Shown here: piece by piece, positions 21,801-26,768 of the stretch
Position numbering within the stretch: the first letter of the stretch is position 1
Layout of the letters: each line of letters opens with the position of its first letter
Assembly: GCA_910588315.1 (NCBI GenBank)
Contig: CAJUQF010000010.1
Coordinates: forward strand, 1 to 37,488
DNA: 37,488 nt
Source of the DNA: an uncultured Christensenellaceae bacterium
GTDB taxonomy: Bacteria; Bacillota; Clostridia; Christensenellales; Pumilibacteraceae
Direction: 5' to 3'
Program-made: the position numbers and the translations under genes
Notes under the pieces: model-generated
Seen by the model: only the letters and a program-made list of their open reading frames with translations
The model's database searches: none
What the model was told of the DNA's origin: nothing

Positions 21801-23867
21801 CTGCGTTATGATATCGAAGGTTTGCTGTTCGGCGACAAAGAGATCGATAACGGCATTGCATATAAGCTTGCCGCGGATTACGGTAAACTGCTTGCCGGCG
21901 GCGATTATCTCGTAACGCTCGCAAATACCGACGGTGTTGTAGACGGGCTGACGGCAGGCGACAATTATATCATCAAAGCCGCGGCAGGCAAGCTCACGGT
22001 CAATCGCCGCAATGTGACGGTCACGATAGGTAGCATGGTCGGTACTTATGCGGTCGAACCCGATGTCGGCGATATCGAATTCACCGTTACGAATCTTGCG
22101 GCAGGCGACGATAAATCGGCGCTCGACATAGCGTTTGATATCGGCGCAAGCAAAGACAGCGCGGTCGGCGGTATCTATTACGTAACGGTAGGCAGAGACG
22201 GCGATAACAATTATGATTACGACGACAGCAATTATAATATAGTTACCGTCAACAACGGTCTTTACACCGTCACGGCGCTCGAGATCGAAGTGACGCTCGA
22301 GGCGCAGCAGGATATTACGTACGGCGATAAGGAAATATACGGCGCGCGTGTCGGCAATATATCGATAGTCGATCCCGACGCCGACGAGCAGCTCGTGCGT
22401 GACGAGCTTATGAACACGGCGATTCGTTTCACCGGTATGACATACGGCGGAGCGGATTACGATGATACCGTTGCGCCGATCTCGGCGGGCGAGTACACCG
22501 CGACGTTAGTCGGCGCGAGTTCGAACTATAAACTGAGCGGCATGCCGTCCGTCAACTTCGTCATCGGCAAACAGCTTGTAGATGAAGATGCGTTCGAGAT
22601 CGAACACGGAATTTACACCGGCGAAGAACAGTCGCCGTCGATCTCCGTCAAGGACGGTTACGACTACGACGAAAGCATATATTCGTTCGGCGATAATTTG
22701 CCGACGTTCGTCGAGTCGGGCAGCTACGATATCACAGTCGAACTTGCCGATCCGTTCAACTATACTTGGTCGAGCACGGCGGACCAAACCGTTACGGTCA
22801 AGTTTATAATCGACAAGGCGAGCGACGAGCTTGTCGGCGAACTCGAGATAGCCGGCTGGCAGTACGGCACATACTCGCAGGCGTTCAACAGCCCCAAAGC
22901 AACCGTCAAATCCGGCGGCAGAGTGTATTTCGAATATTCGGTAGACGGCGGAAAGACTTACACGCTCGCTATACCGAGCAATGCCAATGCCGGCACGTAT
23001 TACGTGCGCGCTCGCGTAAACGAGTCCGACAACTACGGCGAGTTTATAAGCTCTGCAGTCAAGTTTGCTATCGATAAATTCGAAGTGGCGGCGCCTACGT
23101 TAAAAGTAATAACGGTCGGCGCAAACAAGAACGATACGTATACCGGCGCCGATCTCATGGCTGATATCGAAGGCTACGCGGCGAGATATATGTACATCGG
23201 CGACAGCAGTGCAGAGACGCGCATAATCGGCGGCAACGTAAAAGCGGTCGCGGTCAATGCCGGTAAATACAATATCAACTTTGTTCTTACCGATCCGACA
23301 AACTATAAGTGGACGGCGGGCGACGACAACAACGACGGCACGCTCACTATCGAGTGGAACATCGCCAAAAAGAAAGTTGCGCGTCCCACGCTCGGCGATA
23401 ACGGCTTTGTTGTCGGCGGCGGCGATATAACCTATATCCCTGCCGGATTCGATCCGAGCATTATGATCATCGAAGGTAACAAGTACAGCTACGGCGGCGA
23501 TTTCTTAGCGGTCGTCAGGCTCAAGGATACCGATAATTACGAATGGGCTACGGAAGGTCGTCCGACGGTCGAACTCAAATGGCATATCACCGGTTCCGAT
23601 ACCGTGTTTGCCGTGATCATTTCGATACTCTGCGTACTGCTTGCCGCAGGCGCCGTAGGCATAGCGGTACAGTTCTTGCTCGATAAGCGCAGAAAGAGCG
23701 TAGAAGCCGGCGCGATGAACGATATCGAAAGTAAGGATGCCGCGGAAAACGGCGAGAGCGGCGACTCTGCTCCGGAAAGTTCGGAAAGCGACGTCGACGG
23801 ACAGGCGGAAGAGACTGCGGAATCGGACGCCGAGCAACCCACCGTTACGGAAGGAGAAGATGAATAA
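9846..23867 (+). CDS. Giant secreted MBG-type repeat surface protein, membrane anchored
   Basis: A single uninterrupted 4673-residue frame with AAGGAG 9 nt before the ATG. The N-terminus is a signal peptide: a hydrophobic core, then AHA-AD, cleavage predicted after A36. The body is a long series of beta-rich modules of about 80-120 residues resembling the MBG/YDG bacterial Ig-like families. Two hinge types recur: an A-P-T-L/F start (for example VDAPTLG, IDAPTFTD, VAAPTLKV, VARPTLG) and an R-V-V-I start (REVTIEI, REITVTI, RNVTVTI). At least nine modules end in NY-x-W. There is no LPXTG motif. Instead, a membrane helix (about 4588-4612) is followed by KRRK and an acidic, Ser/Glu-rich cytoplasmic tail of about 60 residues. 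The protein should form a very long stalk outside the cell, plausibly adhesive. Its stop overlaps the next start by one base. Confidence 0.88.
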   Translation: MVNKGVINRLSTVLLTILCSIVIFGCALWASGYAHAADGEGEPPATSYRYELETVAVNRKGDWVFSNSTQAEYIYQMVSVTVTYIDNDDASEDAKKTYGLELDGAKDGDYYIAATGEKVKFDYKTTSSAATVTATVEPTADGYDPKSVSGTSQSYALVEHTQDYYGIRAEFQQPTSTITTATLLNGNTLKSSISVYYVFKDGSESPNTVSESITISGSLFPSNIINKDTGKLYAAGDTYNKSVTVNATINGVAQSTNVVISGIEFAEPTTVSEIVTTEFKEQTARSTKINLAGVTIALKYPGNNTVQVDATAFPYEWYQFTYYERNDCDFELPEGAENTETDSFGIAVHSLRIKFTYKKGETGEQPEIIGEAWDITVSRINIDAPHFYEETPDIEGTPKALAWNDGASIKISQWKYSTLHTDTGKAPNPQISVFKLVDNSGATVESPLTDEEKENLKVKTSDGNSYTLKEIETAQTAGEPISIISSDGIINVHFPKAGFKYRIKVTLSKVNDFQWGRAFNGRKSDDKMTMSFDVQVDKGTPVVELTGIASATGKTSIIYGDSYTDGTLTAKIDEKKIGDGKWVCESADNADRHKDDDNAWYYHLEYYDDQGAKVTDNDMVEGANGIKRPKNAGTYKAVAVTHENGGYYSASVPIASACEFTIEQFEIDITKDKKDHTYVRAKTYSIEDFLPALASANLPYSENITDILDITTKDSAENVVTAFEHANKYTTTVTLKSTAANYKLKAGTSSAEFSISTAITTFDFSAKGWTYGAGDADPNIQITTKSSPYYPSATGTLDTDYTVEYFEYSASADNHVGAPYTVPTKDGTPDFSQVPVGSYVIKLTAKKDESTTERQNETAGPVADTTVDYTLPVMYQTIEVTAKAIVAPTLGGDWSLNGGLEEIYTYDDTENGKEFTLTDWIGDANNTSASGENIITVTIKYEKFVTSGGNDVTFAAGKFTVNYAGNYTVTITLNKNYSWDKGKEESPIWYPTDSEGEMLYTYSYTGKVARQQLAVLNDITGTENVYSGEKQDKTIGNWNGNALKIADIAGKTIVESGTPADITTGITGKDAETVTAPTTGKFGVTYAGEYTVTVRIADQDNYEWNIVGGSDELADKSLTYTLDRAPLVVEWSDDKGSYPGTLDGSNYPNFVFDDTLKNGQKKPTATAQVFSGDVISIDTTVVYSDGTFSSVVGQIDEKNTYYIAVTAFSGADAANYYLPKFADDNFTNIATIFEITALTLERPVLVDSKDGAIIDNGNNTITVIYHGAVGYQISDFIKEYALQYVSGDIARLDIDLPKCVDANIDGYEINVKPADNYTWKDESRTEVKFKFIINPAAVDIQWNESSLKSVYSSTKIEEPTYTVKGTFDGDEFTLELGYKKTAITDAEDVTLINAGNYIVYAKSLVVKDGNSAKVNNYIISDEDDYYSNFVVAKKALAKPTFDISQENTTFGSGTVSNKLYSNSENEIADWNNNGMLFEAAVTAKRDKTWFTDTVADNDPVLTIDTSAEDKYSFDTATGQLTYYAAGIYTITFTLFDSSNYCWIGEGKEQDFKDGVSYTCKWENKFNVDRKEVDAPTLGSNRAMEAEKPITDLSTVFTGATDGMRYGVMYGNRNTENGEIIKPATSEQQGGGLNGQPAQMGQYYAVLTADDGYNYTWTVPADDGKGGFIGSGFITAIDGKVYVIEYTTDVGARVYLLYAITATQVNVLLDITDYTYGDNGYAIGETEIVKANKFVRDHTYAEFGDKKVFDFRNLTESVLVDDVTYNQLPEIQTLSYKIYKITDTTRTEVSESDLIQGLPWGAGSYEADITIEFKESKAYQKWTGTRAFTVEKREVEITWTHTNDEYKQIGIASDAKLSKEYNGVKNEFTYSVTNVPKKNVSDSSTAPTLTVVTDTKSGTSFTGATKLLDVGTYRVSIDGSKFADDNFSAHDVSAKHVEFTVTPKKITLVTNGGTHVYGNALEFAASTYFTETTKGQFYTRDFALDKDIGSLVNINVTNANGVVSSSKDVTVNGTFYLTPALVDATENAHVQNYVIDTSADNQGVTSGALTVTKREITVTIDTLPTSVYGANIESVTAKIALTADAGVTGNAALALDETESEVFSLAAAITTKTDVGEYPIVLTLTDKGAANYVITYGTRTAVGDGNTMVHDAYKYAITAATIDDNDTIVGNKLTYNGTAQDILKPRFEVTIVNYPEIAGNAPVWSYAETAADYNYSGKTFTSFTNSPEITAAGTYYYVIKVTAKNHTDFYNNIEVVVDKATLSVSFNLTIMYGEDDPTTVNGGYLFGIENLRTRAVNGNGWTVIGFVNEADEDLFYKSVDGTFDKFYELNGEIRYTINGSFDSKANPGSTFDFGIVFDKLVCDNYEFENAGGTLTIAMVDLTVEIDDKNAIYNEQEISKIPAPTYTLSLPDSTYGNGKYVLTENESEIFTLSTSALTNSNTKITTNKVGEYSIRGNNKKTTIYNIMFKGGWELSTADGGLVAGTDTEKAIYGKYTIKPANLDVKSITGYNEQYDEEWHGISVDGNPIIDPVSGKLKEGITLATANDGSTVIVAYARAMNELSNVTSGDFESATKTDLPAYRNAGRYHVLYKLSAGDNYNVKYGCVSVIIDKADNSLSTLFNFANNSAKASEKGGSAATPTKDAWVYGLYSTDVMDGYNTDGDQTITEAAATFKYTGGANDEQGKLKYELFYKADSTATEVSVAGSSASVTYNSIKAMFDDMFSQGKFKAGDYRLRITLDDSANYYGFTYNFAFKVGKRGLTVTAKDASTTYGENAPKFEGVYTGLVCNSTAADATADTIEIALCNAPVLATEYAIGKNVGGGSGTGDNKGKYYIRADGKDNGTVDAGSFTNYIVTYNYAWLTVDQREVTIEIDDKVNTYNLQGGETLQTLTFQVAAVSKFGIYTSELVDGEDFKNGYNNKNQKLLTLHSDAIVGNNTNDVKIDNGNVVGYTIYATFFNDTAKANYNIVFSGCALKEDKDGAIGANDSVNNAGSYVINKATFSVSTDGVWHDVTKDGVTESVKGDVYSGAVNYYKAHLEDQNKTRIEFKYQVKGSDGQYTDIADNEVVNVGEYKAIGSSSNPNYTAAEMSFTFPITPATLTLTANATSVQYGTKLSGNVKTDAADGGATATGRFAGFTYTASSTTLLPEIVADYQGNIENKVGYTVQGYEVNGAGKTTNAGVGNCTITPACDDTDNIKINAESEKLTVAQREIDVTIEGYESGNQNAACFYQGTQAATQAQLNSLVNDGGADITKVQSFIKVSDGAFGDSGDDEKSLGIKLTLPSDAINVKDGGYEMSYTYNNNNYAITFNNDEDSVPAPTFYIKKAPLTLTVSVNRKVTYGDGLVLDVLDGAITTTDGILMYNVDGMMNKEEFKTILQNQKASISFTAKLNGDDYEAWESKVGEKYTVEIVKLTGVTFANYEIVGYETATLEIAPRTITAETNDQVFGSSGKIAGNGAYAPGHEAVITYADFNKNSQVNGDYRPSYTVSYDTQTNSKYNQTAGKAPTHVGNYNVTIALTEGGNYTFAGGYTTTLRFNIETLKITGMQLRWDPMTYSLDEHPDATIIANTIKRFDSEYMQISSFRFMGSSGNGYTIEHGDENTPGSYYFDEAGTLNVTLAYGSAAVGSYTVSFTLKPEATDNIAIIDTSIPGIADSVFYVTQEVITMTVDFDGRPDGYLFKFDEILPQASVKINDQLVVNNVGVTFAYAKMKTTDTRSNELAVKSKTEHGIVTPDITTEDYEPLVTNISFEYGYYVMMAQYANNDINRIRYYVFKVEKATIDAPTFTDPKQTYNGGVQSVDIAFDSTAVRPVFAGATETTESGMKFLATAAGDHTISFVLIDSKNYEWNGFAGDTVSYTWTISKDNTVNGAEGDKIVTFGAIENATFGGNGFDTAVVNTKDGYAGRIDVYFMAKTDETEPAPGDAGWSTVSGSPVNAGTYWIKVVVRDYGKNFDDKTAICAFTIDPKTVYATATGTITYGDPFENANLRYDIEGLLFGDKEIDNGIAYKLAADYGKLLAGGDYLVTLANTDGVVDGLTAGDNYIIKAAAGKLTVNRRNVTVTIGSMVGTYAVEPDVGDIEFTVTNLAAGDDKSALDIAFDIGASKDSAVGGIYYVTVGRDGDNNYDYDDSNYNIVTVNNGLYTVTALEIEVTLEAQQDITYGDKEIYGARVGNISIVDPDADEQLVRDELMNTAIRFTGMTYGGADYDDTVAPISAGEYTATLVGASSNYKLSGMPSVNFVIGKQLVDEDAFEIEHGIYTGEEQSPSISVKDGYDYDESIYSFGDNLPTFVESGSYDITVELADPFNYTWSSTADQTVTVKFIIDKASDELVGELEIAGWQYGTYSQAFNSPKATVKSGGRVYFEYSVDGGKTYTLAIPSNANAGTYYVRARVNESDNYGEFISSAVKFAIDKFEVAAPTLKVITVGANKNDTYTGADLMADIEGYAARYMYIGDSSAETRIIGGNVKAVAVNAGKYNINFVLTDPTNYKWTAGDDNNDGTLTIEWNIAKKKVARPTLGDNGFVVGGGDITYIPAGFDPSIMIIEGNKYSYGGDFLAVVRLKDTDNYEWATEGRPTVELKWHITGSDTVFAVIISILCVLLAAGAVGIAVQFLLDKRRKSVEAGAMNDIESKDAAENGESGDSAPESSESDVDGQAEETAESDAEQPTVTEGEDE

Positions 23868-25417
23868 TGAATACGATCTTGTTTGTCAGTTCGATTTTTT
23901 CGCCCGGACAGATCACCGCGATAGTGATCGTATCGGTGCTTATAGGACTGCTGATCGCGGGTAACGGCGCGCTGTTCTATTTTCTGCGTAAGCGCAAAAC
24001 GCGCAAGCTTTGCACAAGTCGGTTGCAAAATAAACGTGACGCGCTTTTGGAACATTTAAAAAACATCAACGACGACGGATCGTTAATGGAAGGTCCTTTG
24101 GGTGGTATAAATGAAGGCGAAGAGGAAGCCGTTGACGATGATTCCGACGAAGATACGGACGAGGACGACGACGAAGAAGAGGACGAACCCGCCGCAGTCG
24201 AGACAGTAACGCCTGGCGACGACGAGGATATTACGCAGAACGAGATACTTGCGGTCGCGGATATGTCCGAGTATACCAGACGCGCGTTCGGGGTCGAGAG
24301 CGACGAGTTCGACAACAAGCGTTATTACGTGCGTTATACGCCCGGATTCGAGGCTAAACTGCGCGACGCGGACGACGATGTCAAGCAGCGTTATGCGGAA
24401 CTTGCGACCGAACTCGGACAGTACAAAGGCGTCAAGATCAAATCCAGTTTCCGTCAGCAGCGGATATACAAGGGCAGAAAGACGCTCGGCATTATCTTGT
24501 TCCGCGGCAAGACGCTTTGCGTAGCGTTTGCGCTCGATCCCAAGGAATACGCGGAGACAAAATACCGCGGCATCGATAAGTCGGATAAAAAGCGTTTCGC
24601 AAAAACGCCCATGCTGTATAAACTTACTTCGGCGCGGCGCGTGGAGTATGCGAAATATCTTATCGTTCAGCTCGCCGACGCGCACACCATCGTACTCGCT
24701 ACGCAAGTGGAACAAAAGCCCGTCGATCTTTCGCAGCGCACGCCGGACGAATTGTTCGTCGCAGGCGGTTTGCGCATAGCGATCCTCGGCGAAGCGCCCG
24801 AGCTCGAACCCGAACCCGAACCCGAGCTTACGGTCGAAGATACCGTCGACGGTCCCATGGTCGAAGCGGCGTCTACCGATGACGAGACGGACGAGCTTGC
24901 AGTTGAAACGCCGGAAGGCAGGATAGTATTCGACCGCAGTTTCGCGGCGCGTATCATTCAGGCGGACGATGCGCTCAAGGCGCGTTACTCCGAGCTTAAA
25001 AACTATATTCTCGCGTACAAGGGCGTGCGGGCGAGAACGAGCTGGAAACGCGAAACGTTCGCTATCGGAAGAAATTCCGTCGCTACGTTCGCAGTCCGCG
25101 GTAAGACGCTGATGCTTTATCTTGCTACCGACCCGAGTCGGTTCGACGACACCAAGTACAAGGTAGAGAATATGTCCGAAGTCGCAAGCCGCAGAAAGAC
25201 CCCGCTGTTGTTCAGAGTAAGGTCCGATCGGCGGACGGCGTATGCAAAACAGCTTATCGACATCGTGCTTGCGGAAAAAGGCGCTGTGCGCGCCGAACGC
25301 AGACCGCAGGATTACACCGTGCCGTACCGTTCGACAGACGCGCTCGTCAAACGCGGTTTGATAAAAATAACTCAGACCGATTCAAAGGGATTCGCGCGTA
25401 CCGACAAAAACAAATAA
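23867..25417 (+). CDS. Membrane protein with acidic linker and duplicated cytoplasmic domain
   Basis: A 516-residue protein with one N-terminal membrane helix (about 17-40) followed by RKRKTRK, predicting a cytoplasmic body. Residues 83-122 are an extremely Asp/Glu-rich linker. Two copies of an approximately 150-residue domain follow (about 152-306 and 351-501), separated by a second acidic linker with an E-P repeat (312-320). The copies share YxEL...YKGV, a basic strand, GR...F-RGKTL, a DP after a hydrophobic strand, TKY, KTP-L-(Y/F), RR--YAK-LI, and a final R-T/S-D-L---GL--I. I cannot assign a named family; a distant resemblance to DUF5655 is possible but unverified. The ATG overlaps the giant gene's TAA (TAATG), with AAGGAG about 10 nt upstream, so the two products are probably made together and may interact. 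Confidence 0.8.
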   Translation: MNTILFVSSIFSPGQITAIVIVSVLIGLLIAGNGALFYFLRKRKTRKLCTSRLQNKRDALLEHLKNINDDGSLMEGPLGGINEGEEEAVDDDSDEDTDEDDDEEEDEPAAVETVTPGDDEDITQNEILAVADMSEYTRRAFGVESDEFDNKRYYVRYTPGFEAKLRDADDDVKQRYAELATELGQYKGVKIKSSFRQQRIYKGRKTLGIILFRGKTLCVAFALDPKEYAETKYRGIDKSDKKRFAKTPMLYKLTSARRVEYAKYLIVQLADAHTIVLATQVEQKPVDLSQRTPDELFVAGGLRIAILGEAPELEPEPEPELTVEDTVDGPMVEAASTDDETDELAVETPEGRIVFDRSFAARIIQADDALKARYSELKNYILAYKGVRARTSWKRETFAIGRNSVATFAVRGKTLMLYLATDPSRFDDTKYKVENMSEVASRRKTPLLFRVRSDRRTAYAKQLIDIVLAEKGAVRAERRPQDYTVPYRSTDALVKRGLIKITQTDSKGFARTDKNK

Positions 25418-25431
25418 TTTTCTATGTTAAC

Positions 25432-25461
25432 GACCTGTTGCGGAATGATCCGCGGCAGGTC
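25432..25461 (+). terminator. Hairpin downstream of the giant-protein operon
   Basis: GACCTGTTGCGGA (25432-25444) pairs with TCCGCGGCAGGTC (25449-25461) around loop ATGA, 13 bp with two G-U pairs. The following sequence is only moderately T-rich (GATTTCGTTT), so it is a probable but not ideal terminator. Confidence 0.55.
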
Positions 25462-25506
25462 GATTTCGTTTGCCGTAATACCGTAAAGCAATAAAAGAAT
25501 GTACGT

Positions 25507-25522
25507 ATACGAATATTCGTAT
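25507..25522. repeat. Perfect 16-bp palindrome
   Basis: ATACGAATATTCGTAT is perfectly self-complementary. It stands alone in the intergenic region between the terminator and element F, and no function is evident. Confidence 0.5.
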
Positions 25523-25530
25523 ATGGAAGT

Positions 25531-25669
25531 TATCGTAGAGTAATTACAGACTTGAACTTCGTATGGAGCGGCGCCCCGGCGCTCCATTGCGTCAAGGCAA
25601 AAAATAAATGAGCGGCGGTCAAGGGTCTGACCGCCCTACGAATTACGCAATGTAAATGCTTTGCGGTAT
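25531..25669. repeat. Interspersed palindromic element, copy F
   Basis: Hairpin 2 is perfect: GGCGGTCA (25614-25621), loop AGGGTC (25622-25627), TGACCGCC (25628-25635), followed by CTACGAATTACG. Hairpin 1 keeps GGAGCG...CGCTCC but has a GC-rich centre different from GACCCT. The ends are inverted: TATCGTAGAGTAATTA left, AAATGCTTTGCGGTA right. Confidence 0.82.
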
Positions 25670-25688
25670 GTAAAGAAACATAAAGTGA

Positions 25689-25798
25689 TATACCGTAAAC
25701 CGTAACGATGTATCAACGGGAAATAACAACAGACCCGACTTTCGTAGGGAGCGACGCCCTTGCGCTCCGTGTGTGTAAAAGCAATAAATCAAAATTGC
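25689..25798 (+). repeat. Interspersed element, copy G (left half only)
   Basis: It has a TACCGTAAACC-type left end, then TTCGTAG (25741-25747) and a hairpin with GGAGCG and CGCTCC arms (25747-25768), then GCAATAAATC. The right-hand module is missing. Confidence 0.7.
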
Positions 25799-25868
25799 GG
25801 ATGCGTATTTTACCGTTTATCGCGTCGGCGTTATCGTTTGTTACTCTTACTTTTGCTTTAAAATTGGC

Positions 25869-25897
25869 TTGCCTTTTTTAAGGCGTTATGGTATACT
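25869..25897 (+). promoter_or_regulatory. rsmA promoter placed for a leaderless mRNA
   Basis: TTGCCT (25869-25874), a 17-nt spacer, and TATACT (25892-25897) with an extended TG at 25889-25890. Only 6 nt separate the -10 box from the ATG, so transcription should start at or within a base or two of the start codon. Confidence 0.65.
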
Positions 25898-25903
25898 TAA
25901 CGT

Positions 25904-26710
25904 ATGGTCGATTTTGAGAGCGTTTTATTAAAACACCGATTCAAATACAAAAAATCGTTCGGACAGAATTTTATTTTCGACGCAGATCTGCTCGATGAAA
26001 TAGCGAGAGATGGCGGTGCGGACGATGCGTGCGTGGTGGAGATCGGCGCGGGCGCGGGTTCGCTTTCGTGCGTGATAGCAAAGCGCGCAAAATCGCTATG
26101 CGCTTTCGAGATCGACGAAACGCTTTTTCCGATACTTGACGAAACGCTCGGCGAATTCGATAATGTCAGACTGTTCAGCAATAACGTTTTGGAACTCGGG
26201 ATCGAGACCGTAGACATGGTTGTCGGCGAACCGTATATAGTTATAGCCAACTTACCGTACTACATAACGACGCCGCTTATATTCATGTTTTTAAAGTCGA
26301 CGCAGTGCGGATCGATAACCTGTCTTGTGCAAAAAGAAGTGGCGGACAGAATATGTGCGACCGACGGCGGAGATTTCGGTGCGCTCTCGTGCGCCGTCCA
26401 AGCGGTGGCGACGCCGAAAAAGCTGCGCGACGTCAAATCCTGGGATTTCACGCCCATGCCGGAAGTGGACAGCGCGCTTATTCGCTTGGACCGCATACCG
26501 GGTGCTGCGCTTACCGACGGACTTGACACGTTCATCAAACAGTGCTTTGCGCAAAAACGTAAAACGCTTCTAAACAACTTGACGGGCGTCGGCATAGATA
26601 AACAGAGTCTTACCGCCGCGCTCGAAAAGCTCGGATTCAAAGCGACCGCGCGCGCGGAAGAACTCGGCGCGGCGAAGATTTTCGAGCTGTACGAAATTTT
26701 ACACGGTTAA
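25904..26710 (+). CDS. rsmA: 16S rRNA dimethyladenosine transferase RsmA (KsgA)
   Basis: A 268-residue cytoplasmic enzyme that dimethylates the two adjacent adenines of the 3'-terminal helix of 16S rRNA (A1518/A1519 in E. coli numbering), using S-adenosylmethionine, late in small-subunit assembly. Visible motifs are KKSFGQNF near residue 16, the SAM-binding EIGAGAG (46-52), the acidic E69/D71 after strand 2, and the catalytic NLPYY (116-120). The C-terminal region F-KQCFAQKRKTLLNNL matches the family. Length is normal. The ATG at 25904 is the only plausible start: a TAA is in frame 6 nt upstream, no Shine-Dalgarno sequence precedes it, and no alternative start lies in the next conserved residues. 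pckA follows 58 nt downstream. Confidence 0.96.
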   Translation: MVDFESVLLKHRFKYKKSFGQNFIFDADLLDEIARDGGADDACVVEIGAGAGSLSCVIAKRAKSLCAFEIDETLFPILDETLGEFDNVRLFSNNVLELGIETVDMVVGEPYIVIANLPYYITTPLIFMFLKSTQCGSITCLVQKEVADRICATDGGDFGALSCAVQAVATPKKLRDVKSWDFTPMPEVDSALIRLDRIPGAALTDGLDTFIKQCFAQKRKTLLNNLTGVGIDKQSLTAALEKLGFKATARAEELGAAKIFELYEILHG

Positions 26711-26768
26711 ATCGGGAGTTTCCCATTTATATAAAAATAATTTCGGGCTTTTGCCCAAAGGAGCAAAT

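Noticed and set aside
23600..23867. LPXTG sorting signal at the end of the giant protein
   Set aside because: No LPXTG-like motif precedes the membrane helix and the tail after it is about 60 acidic residues, unlike a sortase signal.
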